A stretch of DNA of 64,000 bases, from positions 7,316,001 to 7,380,000 of the forward strand of contig NC_066296.1 in NCBI RefSeq assembly GCF_905404315.1, in the 5' to 3' direction. The translations under genes were made by a program, and so were the position numbers. This document shows positions 32,180 to 42,888 of the stretch, piece after piece. The DNA is from Leptidea sinapis (lineage: Eukaryota > Arthropoda > Insecta > Lepidoptera > Pieridae). Below the pieces are notes generated by a model that saw only the letters and a list, made by a program, of their open reading frames with translations, was not told where the DNA came from and did no database searches. Every line of letters begins with the position of its first letter. Within the stretch, counting starts at the first letter, position 1.

Positions 32180-32590
32180 AAAAAACCAGTCAAGAGTATA
32201 TATTAGTAGTAATTTTTCCGTTAAGTCCGCTCCAGAATCTGACATAAGGGTAGCAGAAGTACGAAAACAATGCCCTGTATTCAGCTTGATATCTGGTAAC
32301 TTCAAACAAGCAGCGATTTCTTGTGGCATGTTACAAATTTTATTTTTTCCCATATCTAGTTTGAAGCACTTGTCATTTTGATCATGGATAAAAAACCGAT
32401 TAGTCTTGACATCAGCAGGACGCAGATCCAGGTATTTATGTACAATAGTTTTGTATTCTTCTTGAATTACGAAAGATCGGTCAATATTTGTTTTTGTGTC
32501 TGTCAGTTTTACTAACAGTAAATCATTCGAGTGTTTTTCGACATCATCAACAGCTGTTATTTTTGGAAGTTCATCAACGCGTTTTCAATT
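32180..32590 (-). pseudogene. Crypton-type tyrosine recombinase fragment
   Basis: The minus strand reads continuously, without a stop, for about 135 codons: VDELPKITAVDDVEKHSNDL, VKLTDTKTNIDRSFVIQEEY, HKYLDLRPADVKTNRFFIHD, MGKNKICNMPQEIAACLKLP, then NTGHCFRTSATLMSDSGADL. The GH-x2-R-TSATL stretch is the H-x-x-R catalytic motif of tyrosine recombinases of the Crypton/DUF3504 type, which cut and rejoin DNA through a covalent Tyr-DNA link. Family members continue with LKRHGGWKS...EGY carrying the catalytic Tyr; here the reading leaves the family after ADLT, so the Tyr is gone. A stop lies just upstream, and the N-terminal half with the first catalytic Arg is missing. Rep-B copies flank it on both sides. 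Confidence 0.72.
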
Positions 32591-32664
32591 TAATTTCTTT
32601 TATTTTATTCAACCGGCGGCACGACAATGGGCCGTTGTACCAGCCAGTCTTTATTCAAACAATA

Positions 32665-32712
32665 TTCGCGTTCGATTTCTTTAGCGCTGAACACTAAGAT
32701 GTTCCAAATTCA
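32665..32712 (-). repeat. 48-bp block shared with the right window edge
   Basis: Exactly reverse-complementary to 63846-63893. It lies upstream, on the minus strand, of the recombinase fragment, so it may be the 5' region of the same Crypton-like element. Confidence 0.85.
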
Positions 32713-33090
32713 AAATGCGCGGCAAACATAATTGCGGCGCACTTATAAAGAGGATTAAAAACTCATTACTGCCCGCTAAAAGTTTCTTAAAGAAAACACC
32801 ACCTTTGGGTGCACAAAGGCGAACCAAGTCTTCCTTTTCGATTAGATGGGATGAAAAGAATGTTTCCTTATCATTCATTTTCCAAAATTTTGTTAAGATT
32901 GGCTAATTTTTGGGAGAGAAAACTGCCAAGAATAAAACCCTGATTTTTGAGTTTTTAACTTCGTGAGTTTTTGTCGGAGCTGCAGTTGTTTTCATCGAAC
33001 TGATGACTGTCTCACCAGAGTTATTGCGACGGTATGTTATTTTAGAAATCTTAAATCTGAAAAAGTCTTTACAGTTTACAGAAAAGTTTA
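32713..33090. other. Stretch upstream of the Crypton fragment
   Basis: A 65-codon minus frame (32681-32878, MNDKETFFSSHLIEKEDLVR...) and a Thr/Lys-rich frame further up have no recognised domain. They may be other parts of the same element. Confidence 0.35.
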
Positions 33091-33395
33091 CCAGTGGAAG
33101 GCTCCTTTGCACAGGATGCCGGCTAGATTTTGGGTACCACAACGGCGCCGATTTCTGCGGTGACGCAGTAGCATTATTGTGTTTCGGTCTAAAGGGCGCC
33201 GTCGCGAGTGAAATTACTGGGCAAATAAGACTTAACATCTTATGTCTCAAGGAGACGAGCGCAATTGTGGTGCCGCTCAAAATTTGTGGGTTTTTCAAAG
33301 AATCCTGAGCGGTACTTCACTGTAATGGGCAGGGCGTATCAATTACCATCAGCTGAACGTCCAGCTTGTCTCGTCCCTAATTGTCATAAAAAAGT
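33091..33395 (+). mobile_element. Rep-B copy
   Basis: CCAGTGGAAGGCTCCTTTGC to CTTGTCTCGTCCCTAATTGT and A-run. Confidence 0.8.
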
Positions 33396-33647
33396 CTAAT
33401 ACAACAGCACCGAACTACTTACTTATTAAATACTTGTGATAAGATTAGTGGCCGATAACTGAATGTCCCGTTGTAAATGATTTAACAAATGTAAATTTTA
33501 AAATATTAAATTAGAAAGAAAGAAAGTCAGAATACGTAACAAAGTAGTCCCAACTCGAAAACTGAGCCGAGAACTGAAACTTGAAAACCAGAGCTGGTCT
33601 TCCGTTGGGCCATTTGGTGACGTCGCCTTAAAGATAATATAAAATAA

Positions 33648-33964
33648 CTAGCTGACCCAGCAAACGTTGTATTGCCGATATTAAAATCGCGATACAAAAG
33701 TAACTGTTGTTTGTAGATGGGTGAAAATTTGAAGTTGTATGTATTTTTTAATGCTGACTCATAATCAAACAAATTAAAAAAAAATGTCAAAAAAATTAAA
33801 AAAAAATTGGCGTGGACCACCCTTAACATTTAGGGGTATGAAAAATGATGATGTCCGATTGTCAGACCTACCCAATATGCACTCAAAATTTCATGAGAAT
33901 CGGTCAAGTCGTTCCGAAGGAGTTTAACTACAAACACGGCGACATGAGAATTTTATATATAAGA
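33648..33964 (-). mobile_element. Hel-E Helitron
   Basis: CTAGCTGACCCAGCAAACGT at left; right end ATTTTATATATAAGA complements the TC start. Confidence 0.85.
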
Positions 33965-34226
33965 TAACTAATAATGATTTAGGTATTATCTTGTCAATTT
34001 CGTTATATGGCAGAAAGTTCTGACTGACAAGTTGACAACTCTGTCAAATGTCAATCTGAGTTCGGACAATAAAGTATTAAGTTTATGATCACACATCAGT
34101 TTACATTACCTATTGTTTTAGAGTTAATTAGCTAAAATAGTATGTTATGAAATAATGCTATAAGAACTAGCAATCTGAATTTTAATCTATTTTAAGGTGA
34201 TTTTGGCGCATCGCCTAACGCTGGCG

Positions 34227-34234
34227 TGACGTCA
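34227..34234. promoter_or_regulatory. CRE-like palindrome TGACGTCA
   Basis: Perfect 8-bp CREB/ATF consensus inside CTGGCGTGACGTCATATCCG, in a short GC-richer patch (34200-34250). No gene next to it. Confidence 0.3.
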
Positions 34235-34417
34235 TATCCGAGAGAGGCGGAAGTGACACTTCGATACGATTATAGAATACAAAATCAAAAGTAAATGCTA
34301 TTAATAGGAGCATAAGATCTTTTTGAAGTCATATATATTCTGCATTTAAATTGGTATTTATATTTATTTTCCTTTATAATACTTTTGAGACACGTATAAT
34401 ATGCTGAAATATTAGAT

Positions 34418-34519
34418 AATTTATAAGTCTATATAAAGCCTCTCGCTGTTAGGCAACTAATGACAACAGGCCAGGTTTATTACTTTAGTGTGCACGATAG
34501 CTACGTTGTAGACTCACGC
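34418..34519 (+). mobile_element. Mt-3 left-end fragment
   Basis: TTTATAAGTCTATATAAAGC, then CTCTCGCTGTTAGGCAACTA and a TTTAGTGTGCACGATAGCTA block as in 15717-15931; cut at the Hel-D junction. Confidence 0.6.
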
Positions 34520-34875
34520 TACATCAGTCACATTGCGTGCGTTTTTTGAAATTTGACTCCTAAACTAATGAACGGATTTTAATGGGGATTACCTCATGGA
34601 GTGCAGTTTTGTCCAACTTGAGAGATAGGATAGTTTTTATTTCGATTTGGGACCCAAAATAATTATATTCATTTTACATATTTGTTTTGTAAAGACATAT
34701 TTTCTATGACAGAATTTAGTGTCGCATGGTTTGACAGTTCCTCTGTGAAACAATTTCATTATAACAACAGGGAGCATTTTTTACGAAATAATTCTTGATG
34801 TTTTGAAATATTATTGGCGAATTCCTATATATTTTTTTTTATTATCTACAGAACAACGTCTGTCGGGTCAGCTAG
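34520..34875 (+). mobile_element. Hel-D Helitron, 5' end missing
   Basis: From GACTCCTAAACTAATGAACG to CTGTCGGGTCAGCTAG followed by T. The 5' TC end is replaced by Mt-3. Confidence 0.8.
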
Positions 34876-35547
34876 TATATATATATATATAATAGTTATA
34901 AGCTTAAATAGCTGAAGCTATTAAAATTAAAGTTATTGGAAAATAAATAAGCTTTTATATCATGTATAGTGAACACCCTCAGGCTATTTAATTATAAATT
35001 TTTATTGCACGATATTACGTTGTAACCATATTTCTATGAAAAAAAAAGTCCGCTGAATTTATTGGCACTCTATTTCAAATGGGTGGTTGTTTTTCACGTT
35101 CAATAAGTGATTTTCAATCTTATTTTAAAACGTTCTAACGCTCAAATTTAAGTGACCAACATGTCGCAGAAAATCAACACTCTGAGATGAAACTAAGTAA
35201 TTCTAATTTGGCTTGCTAGGTTTGACCAAAACGTTGCAAGTAAAAACTAAGTTGGTAAAAAAGGTCTTAAACTAAACGGGCCTGAAGTAGGCGCTTAATT
35301 TCCTCACGCATTATGAATGCACTCTGCAAGTCGTCAATTAGGATTGCGTGACGACTCCGACACGTATACGTGACGTGAAATCGTATCGTGTCGGAACGAC
35401 ACTGTATTTAAATTGCAAATGACTTCAATATTTTAGATTTATGACAGTTATATGACTAATCGTATGAATTGTTTAGACTATAATTTATTTCTTTGTATGT
35501 TAAGAAAATATTCGAGATTAGTTTGTTAGCAGTTAGGTGATATAAAG
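34876..35547. other. Stretch without gene
   Basis: TA run at 34876-34893; a scrap of LINE-E 3' UTR at 35075-35125. Nothing else. Confidence 0.4.
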
Positions 35548-35569
35548 TAATTATTAAAAATGAGTAAAA

Positions 35570-35640
35570 AAACCGGCCAAGTGTGAGTCGGTCTCGCGAA
35601 CGATTATCATTTTGCTTATAACGGCAGAAAAATCATGTTA
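35570..35640 (+). repeat. GGCCAAGTGTGAGTCGG-type repeat (copy 1)
   Basis: AAAAACCGGCCAAGTGTGAG then TCGGTCTCGCGAACGATTAT. Confidence 0.55.
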
Positions 35641-35801
35641 TAATTATTTTAATTAAATTAAATAATATAACTGAATGTTCTGTGAATATTCAAGCGTCTA
35701 CTTAACGCTGTTATTAAAATCGAGCAAAAATATAACGTTGTAAGGGAGGCTCCCTTAAATATTAATTTTATTTATTACTCAAATAAAATTTTAATACAAA
35801 A

Positions 35802-36187
35802 TTTCGCTTCATTGTGTATCTTCTAGCGCATTTATCATGGGGAGTGTTGCAAAGAGCTTTTTCACCTGATTCCTTCCGCTGAATTCCATCTTCGCACGAC
35901 ACGCCACAAATTAGGATATCATCCCCACCATCTGGATGTGTGACGGCCCTCCACAGTGCGCTTTTCAAGGAGCTTTCTTCCACCACAAAGCTGTGGAATG
36001 AGCTAACTTGTGCGGTATGTCCGGGGCGATACAACAAGGGTACCTTGAAAAAAAGCGCGTATACCTTCATTAAAGGCCGGCAACGCCCCTGTGTTTCCAA
36101 TGGTGTTCCAGGAGAATGTGGGCGGCGGTGATCACTTAACACCAGGTGACCCATACGCTCGTTTGTCCTCCTTTTCCATAAAAAAAG
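35802..36187 (+). pseudogene. LINE-G ORF2 C-terminus (copy 1)
   Basis: Frame includes SLCIF-like start, then STTKLWNELTCAVCPGRYNK, KKSAYTFIKGRQRPCVSNGV and the GGCGGCGGTGATCACTTAAC tail with an A-run. A few residues deleted before STTKLW. Confidence 0.7.
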
Positions 36188-36189
36188 AC

Positions 36190-36400
36190 TTAACTTACGT
36201 AAAACTCAGCCGAGTGGGATAAAACGCGACCTTGACTTTTGGATTGGGCTGTCTTATCTTAAGCTCAGCATAATTTCAGCTGTCAAATGACTATAAAAAC
36301 AAAATCAAAGATTGTACTAAGCTTACACTCAGCAGTTTTACGTAAGTAAAGACTAAGCAAACTCTAAGTACGTTCTATAGACCTTGGCCTTAGAGTTATT
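36190..36400. mobile_element. Mt-2, MITE with ACTTACGTAAAACT ends (copy 1)
   Basis: ACTTACGTAAAACTCAGCCG near the left, and CTCAGCAGTTTTACGTAAGT near the right, are inverted. Interior has CAGCTGTCAAATGACTATAA. Fragments at 9620, 11390, 45870 and 46470. Confidence 0.6.
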
Positions 36401-36488
36401 ATACGCGTCTTCCACCGAAGAATCGGTCCACGCCGAACCCTCGACTAAAAGATCTGATTAATTAGCAACGTAAAACTCTCCTTCAATT

Positions 36489-36524
36489 CGACACGTGTTT
36501 CGCCTGAACACGAGGCATCCTCAG
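36489..36524 (-). ncRNA. Hammerhead-like core in a PLE-like segment (copy 1)
   Basis: The minus strand reads CTGAGGA, a stem GCCT/AGGC, then CGAAAC and ACGTGTC. These match the hammerhead core CUGANGA...GAAA and a GUC cleavage triplet after a short palindromic stem III (ACAC/GUGU). A U is extra between the first core and stem II, so activity is doubtful. Confidence 0.4.
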
Positions 36525-36569
36525 GAGCTGTTGACTCACCAATCTTCTTTTTTTATTTATTTATTTATT

Positions 36570-36858
36570 CGTCGTTCAGCTGATGGTAATTGAAACGCCG
36601 TGCCCATAATAATGCAGTGCCGCTAAGGATTCTTGAGAAACTGAAAAAAATTTAACGGCACTACAATTGCGCTCGTCATCACCTTGAGACATAAGATGTT
36701 AAGTCTACTTTGCCTAGTAATTTTCACTAGCTACGGCGTCCTTCAGACCGAAACACAGTGATGTTTACACATTACTGCTTCACGGCGGAAATAGGCGCCG
36801 CTGTGGTACCCATGCTCTAGCTGGCATCCTGTTCAAAGGAGCCTCCCACTGGTAAAAC
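36570..36858 (-). mobile_element. Rep-B (copy 1)
   Basis: TCGTTCAGCTGATGGTAATT to TTCAAAGGAGCCTCCCACTG. Confidence 0.8.
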
Positions 36859-37287
36859 TCTGGAACAAGATATCCCTCACCAGTGATATACCCTAAGTCA
36901 CTATTTAAACAAATAAATTAACCTACCGGATCCAATAAGTAAGTACTGGTAATCGTATCGATAGATAGAGTCAATGACTTCCAAATCTACATCCTGTGTG
37001 TGACGTAAATAGAAATGAGTGTAAAAAAAATGCACAAGCGACACTTCCTTGCAGACGCGACTTCCGGTACAGGTTGTTCACTTTGGGTATTACAGCGCGG
37101 GCGCTATGCCGAATTACGATGTCACAACAGTAGGGTGACTCTCATCTCTTAATTTAGCGGACTGAAGAGTTATAATTTTTAATAATAAATGTAATTATGT
37201 GATTTTTAATCATCATTTTTGGTCAGCTCTATATTTATTTGATCTATTATGTATAAATTTAATAACTTAACAACATTATTGTGTTAC

Positions 37288-37484
37288 GGTCTGCAGGGCA
37301 CCGTAGCTAGTGAAATTACTGGGCAAATGAGACTTAACATCTTATGTCTCAAGGTGACGAGCGCAATTGTAGTGCCGCTCAGAATTTTTGGGTTTTTCAA
37401 GAATTGCGTTGTAATGGGCAAGGCGTATCAGTGACCATCAACTCAACGTGCTGTTCCTCTCGTTTCTTATTTTCATTAAAAAAA
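37288..37484 (+). mobile_element. Rep-B, 5'-truncated (copy 1)
   Basis: TTACGGTCTGCAGGGCACCG to TCGTTTCTTATTTTCATTAA. Confidence 0.75.
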
Positions 37485-37529
37485 ACGTTGTTATGCTTAT
37501 CAAAGCAAAACCTAATAGCACATCTACCC

Positions 37530-37760
37530 AAATGTTGTGAGTTCTCAGACTCGGACAGATGTGTTAGACTCGAGTCTCGTGCTAGAGTTTGGCGAATCAA
37601 CATCTCCTGAGGATGCCTCGAGTAGAGGCCAAACACGTGTCGAATTATTTGAAGACAAATATTGGCGGATTTAAAACTGAAGAAAATTCAAAACATTTGG
37701 ATACTTATGAATTTCCGCGAAGTAACGCCTACTTCTATAAATTTTCCTAAGAACACATCT
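37530..37760 (+). mobile_element. PLE-like segment (copy 1)
   Basis: Hammerhead-like core at 37607-37641 (CTGAGGATGCCTCGAGTAG, then GGCCAAACACGTGTC; GAA changed to CAA), followed by ATATTGGCGGATTTAAAACT and GTAACGCCTACTTC. Confidence 0.5.
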
Positions 37761-39516
37761 GTTAAAATATGTCTTAATGTGTCTTATTGTATCTACTATC
37801 CCTTACGTACTTAATAAAATTATAATTGAATAATATTAGTAAGTACATAATTAATACATTGGTGTAACTATCTCAATAAATAATAACATATTGCACTACA
37901 GCCTACTTACTCTATTTGTCGTGAAACAGTGCTTAAGATCGTCTAGTGGATTGAGAGTTAAGTAATGTTTAAGGTATTTTAATAATCCAAAGGGGCATAT
38001 TAAAATTGAAACAAATCACAGTTCAGCAAAGTTGTTAGGTTCGTGCTTTTTTTTTGGATTTAATAGTCGTTTTGTATGCGTAACATTGATTCACTGTCTA
38101 CAATTATAAATGGATTTCATTAACTGACCATCTATTAACAATATTAAAAATATTATTTAATATTCTCTTTTGATTCAATTATTTTTGAAGTATTCAAACG
38201 CTTCTATTTAGACTTTTTTTAATTTATTTATTACAAAAGTAGTTATAAATAAATACACATGGAGATTTACAAAAAATATTACTGAGATTTTTTTTTAAAA
38301 ACCGTTCAATTTAAACCATTAAAACCTAACTGACTTGTTCAAAAAAATCTGTGGTACCTTCAAGTCGCGCGTAAAGAAGTGTTACTTCAATAATTTTGAT
38401 TCAGTCTATCCTACATCATTGAGAGAGCGAGGTCACCCTAGCCCTTAAAATAAGACGGAAGGTGTGTACGTGCTCTAACACTTCCCCACTCACATGGCAT
38501 TTATTGTTTTGTCAATCCGTCAGTCACTTGTTGGCTATTAATCACGTATCACGTAAACTTCCGTACCAAAAACTAAAATGTACTTACGTACTCGTATTAG
38601 TTCGTTACTTAACTTTAACTTTTATATGAGTCGCGTTAACGGGCAAGTGCTTGGCAGCACGTGACCTCCTCACCTTTTTTATAGCTTTTTTAATTCCATA
38701 ATGTGAATGAATGACTTAAAAAACAAATACATATGTCTTAGAATTAGTTATTACACACGAGCAGGTATAAAATAATAAAATATCACAATTGATACTGAGT
38801 TTATCCGTAATCGGCAAGTGCCTGCAGATCGCCGTGATTTTGGCAGCGGCCTGTCAATACATATTCTTTAACGTGTATTAGATTTAACGTGTAATAGATT
38901 GCTTATAATTAGTATGATTTGAGTAAATGTATCTGAAAGCTATAAGACAATGCAAAATAAAACATCTAATACACAAAATAGCGTAGTGTGCCAGTAACCC
39001 ATTTTTCTCTCCTTCCACGTATCTTCTTTAGTTGGTTTCAACGGCCAACATATATTATTTATTTCATCAAATAACAAACAAACTGTGAAATGACCGGAGC
39101 AGATCTTCCAGGACAATGCAACATGGGCAACATTAAAAGATCAGTAACGCTCTTGTGATTTCTCTCGAGTCGCAAGAGATATAAGAGAATAAAATATATT
39201 TAAACATAATTCAGGTTTAGATTTATAATTGCAACTGGCAGGTGACGCTGCAATCAAGGACTAGAAATCATCGAGTTAAATACGTCGGCAAAAAAGTATC
39301 CTTAAAAAAACGATCACTTGAGAAAAATCCCTAATAAGTAATAAGCTTAGACACACACGAACGAGTGTAATTTTATAACAAACACTTGCGATTTGAGATT
39401 TATAGAAACTTCAAACTTGCAATTAATAAAAAAATCATATTTTTGTCTAATTTTATGTAATGCAAATAACATTGAAATAGTTTTATTCAAAATAGTATTC
39501 TAAAATTACTTTATCT
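37761..39516. other. 1.75-kb stretch, no gene seen (copy 1)
   Basis: AT-rich, no ORF or RNA gene recognised. A degraded LINE-G-like scrap around 39100-39185. Confidence 0.45.
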
Positions 39517-39590
39517 TCATCATCATCAGCCGGAAGACGTCCACTGCTGGACATAGGCCTCCTCCAAAGATCTCCAAGACTCCAAGGCAA
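39517..39590 (-). pseudogene. LINE-R C-terminus with GAT tail (copy 1)
   Basis: The minus strand reads ESWRSLEEAYVQQWTSSG, then stop and a GATGATGATGA tail. Confidence 0.7.
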
Positions 39591-39615
39591 TACATACTCG
39601 TTAAAATTACTTTTA

Positions 39616-39900
39616 CCAGGAGGCTCCTTTGCACAGGATGCCGGCTAGATTGTGGGTACCACAACGGCACCTATTTCTGCCGTGAAGCAGTAATGTGTTA
39701 GAATTACTGTGTTTCGGTCTGAAGGGCGCCGTAGCTAGTGAAATTACTGGGCAAATGAGACCTAACATCTTATGTCTCAAGGTGACGAGCGGAGTTATAG
39801 TGCCACTCAGAATTTTTGGGGTGTTTCAAGAATCCTGAGCGGCACTGCATTGTAATGGGCAAGGAGTATCCATTACCATCATACCATAAAAAAAAATACT
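39616..39900 (+). mobile_element. Rep-B (copy 1)
   Basis: CCAGGAGGCTCCTTTGCACA to ACCATCATACCATAAAAAAA; deleted near its 3' end. Confidence 0.8.
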
Positions 39901-40400
39901 TACTGAACGTCAAAATTCCATTACAAAAGATATGGCGAAGACCAGGGAACGAGGGCAAGAAACTCAAAAATATTGATGTAATCATAGTCTGTATGATAAT
40001 GAATTAAGTTATAAAGCTTTGAGGGATATTAAAAGCTCTCCTCAATGCTTTTCACGCCTTTTGACGAATAAAACAAAGATCTTTCTGGTTACTGCGTGGG
40101 CGTCTAACAATCATAATAAGACCAAAAAAGTGGAATTAAAATGAGTGTTTTTGTCCAAATCTAAATGAACACGACTCATCGCCATATAGGGTTGTGCTAC
40201 TGTTCGTCACATCTAATATGTCGTTAGCGGAGAGATATGCTTATTTAGCGATTTGTGGGTGCTTTAGAGATTTTTATTTTTATAAATTAGTGCGGAGCAA
40301 CAAACTACAGTTCACTATCTGTTTGTTATTTGAGGAGTTAGTTTAGAGTTAGTTTGTTTTATGGAAGAGGACGACAAATGAGCGTACCTGTTGTTAAATT

Positions 40401-40678
40401 AACCAGGCTCCTTTGCAGAGGATGTCGGCTAGATTATGGGCACCACGACGGCGCCTATTTCTGCCGTGAAGCAATAATGTGTTTCAGTCTGAAGGGAGCC
40501 GAAGCTAGTGATATTACTGGGCAAATGAAACATCTTATATCTCAAGGTGACAAGCCCAATTGTAGTGCCGCTCAGAATGTTTGGGTATTTCAAGAATCCC
40601 GAGCGGCACTGTAATGGGCAGGGCGTATTAATTACAATTAGCTGTACGTCTTGCTCTTCTCGTTCCTTACTGTCATAA
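40401..40678 (+). mobile_element. Rep-B ending at the duplication junction (copy 1)
   Basis: ACCAGGCTCCTTTGCAGAGG to CTTACTGTCATAA, where the A-tail is replaced by the start of the second unit. Confidence 0.8.
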
Positions 40679-40929
40679 TTATTAAAAATGAGTAAAAAAA
40701 CCGGCCAAGTGTGAGTCGGTCTCGCGAACGATTATCATTTTGCTTATAACGGCAGAAAAATCATGTTATAATTATTTTAATTAAATTAAATAATATAACT
40801 GAATGTTCTGTGAATATTCAAGCGTCTACTTAACGCTGTTATTAAAATCGAGCAAAAATATAACGTTGTAAGGGAGGCTCCCTTAAATATTAATTTTATT
40901 TATTACTCAAATAAAATTTTAATACAAAA

Positions 40930-41315
40930 TTTCGCTTCATTGTGTATCTTCTAGCGCATTTATCATGGGGAGTGTTGCAAAGAGCTTTTTCACCTGATTC
41001 CTTCCGCTGAATTCCATCTTCGCACGACACGCCACAAATTAGGATATCATCCCCACCATCTGGATGTGTGACGGCCCTCCACAGTGCGCTTTTCAAGGAG
41101 CTTTCTTCCACCACAAAGCTGTGGAATGAGCTAACTTGTGCGGTATGTCCGGGGCGATACAACAAGGGTACCTTGAAAAAAAGCGCGTATACCTTCATTA
41201 AAGGCCGGCAACGCCCCTGTGTTTCCAATGGTGTTCCAGGAGAATGTGGGCGGCGGTGATCACTTAACACCAGGTGACCCATACGCTCGTTTGTCCTCCT
41301 TTTCCATAAAAAAAG
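40930..41315 (+). pseudogene. LINE-G ORF2 C-terminus (copy 2)
   Basis: Duplicate of 35802-36187. Confidence 0.7.
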
Positions 41316-41616
41316 ACTTAACTTACGTAAAACTCAGCCGAGTGGGATAAAACGCGACCTTGACTTTTGGATTGGGCTGTCTTATCTTAAGCTCAGCATA
41401 ATTTCAGCTGTCAAATGACTATAAAAACAAAATCAAAGATTGTACTAAGCTTACACTCAGCAGTTTTACGTAAGTAAAGACTAAGCAAACTCTAAGTACG
41501 TTCTATAGACCTTGGCCTTAGAGTTATTATACGCGTCTTCCACCGAAGAATCGGTCCACGCCGAACCCTCGACTAAAAGATCTGATTAATTAGCAACGTA
41601 AAACTCTCCTTCAATT

Positions 41617-41652
41617 CGACACGTGTTTCGCCTGAACACGAGGCATCCTCAG
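41617..41652 (-). ncRNA. Hammerhead-like core (copy 2)
   Basis: Duplicate of 36489-36524. Confidence 0.4.
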
Positions 41653-41697
41653 GAGCTGTTGACTCACCAATCTTCTTTTTTTATTTATTTATTTATT

Positions 41698-41986
41698 CGT
41701 CGTTCAGCTGATGGTAATTGAAACGCCGTGCCCATAATAATGCAGTGCCGCTAAGGATTCTTGAGAAACTGAAAAAAATTTAACGGCACTACAATTGCGC
41801 TCGTCATCACCTTGAGACATAAGATGTTAAGTCTACTTTGCCTAGTAATTTTCACTAGCTACGGCGTCCTTCAGACCGAAACACAGTGATGTTTACACAT
41901 TACTGCTTCACGGCGGAAATAGGCGCCGCTGTGGTACCCATGCTCTAGCTGGCATCCTGTTCAAAGGAGCCTCCCACTGGTAAAAC
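41698..41986 (-). mobile_element. Rep-B (copy 2)
   Basis: Duplicate of 36570-36858. Confidence 0.8.
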
Positions 41987-42415
41987 TCTGGAACAAGATA
42001 TCCCTCACCAGTGATATACCCTAAGTCACTATTTAAACAAATAAATTAACCTACCGGATCCAATAAGTAAGTACTGGTAATCGTATCGATAGATAGAGTC
42101 AATGACTTCCAAATCTACATCCTGTGTGTGACGTAAATAGAAATGAGTGTAAAAAAAATGCACAAGCGACACTTCCTTGCAGACGCGACTTCCGGTACAG
42201 GTTGTTCACTTTGGGTATTACAGCGCGGGCGCTATGCCGAATTACGATGTCACAACAGTAGGGTGACTCTCATCTCTTAATTTAGCGGACTGAAGAGTTA
42301 TAATTTTTAATAATAAATGTAATTATGTGATTTTTAATCATCATTTTTGGTCAGCTCTATATTTATTTGATCTATTATGTATAAATTTAATAACTTAACA
42401 ACATTATTGTGTTAC

Positions 42416-42612
42416 GGTCTGCAGGGCACCGTAGCTAGTGAAATTACTGGGCAAATGAGACTTAACATCTTATGTCTCAAGGTGACGAGCGCAATTGTAG
42501 TGCCGCTCAGAATTTTTGGGTTTTTCAAGAATTGCGTTGTAATGGGCAAGGCGTATCAGTGACCATCAACTCAACGTGCTGTTCCTCTCGTTTCTTATTT
42601 TCATTAAAAAAA
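42416..42612 (+). mobile_element. Rep-B, 5'-truncated (copy 2)
   Basis: Duplicate of 37288-37484. Confidence 0.75.
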
Positions 42613-42657
42613 ACGTTGTTATGCTTATCAAAGCAAAACCTAATAGCACATCTACCC

Positions 42658-42888
42658 AAATGTTGTGAGTTCTCAGACTCGGACAGATGTGTTAGACTCG
42701 AGTCTCGTGCTAGAGTTTGGCGAATCAACATCTCCTGAGGATGCCTCGAGTAGAGGCCAAACACGTGTCGAATTATTTGAAGACAAATATTGGCGGATTT
42801 AAAACTGAAGAAAATTCAAAACATTTGGATACTTATGAATTTCCGCGAAGTAACGCCTACTTCTATAAATTTTCCTAAGAACACATCT
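42658..42888 (+). mobile_element. PLE-like segment (copy 2)
   Basis: Duplicate of 37530-37760; core at 42735-42769. Confidence 0.5.

Larger units (their letters stand above)
35548..40675 (+). repeat. Tandem duplication, copy 1 (5,128 bp)
   Basis: Every landmark recurs exactly 5,128 bp downstream and all reading frames in the two copies are identical. The left limit is position 35548: 35547 is G and 40675 is A. The junction is TAA at 35548-35550, 40676-40678 and 45804-45806. The unit contains only repeats and unassigned DNA (37.8-39.5 kb has nothing recognised). Confidence 0.95.
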
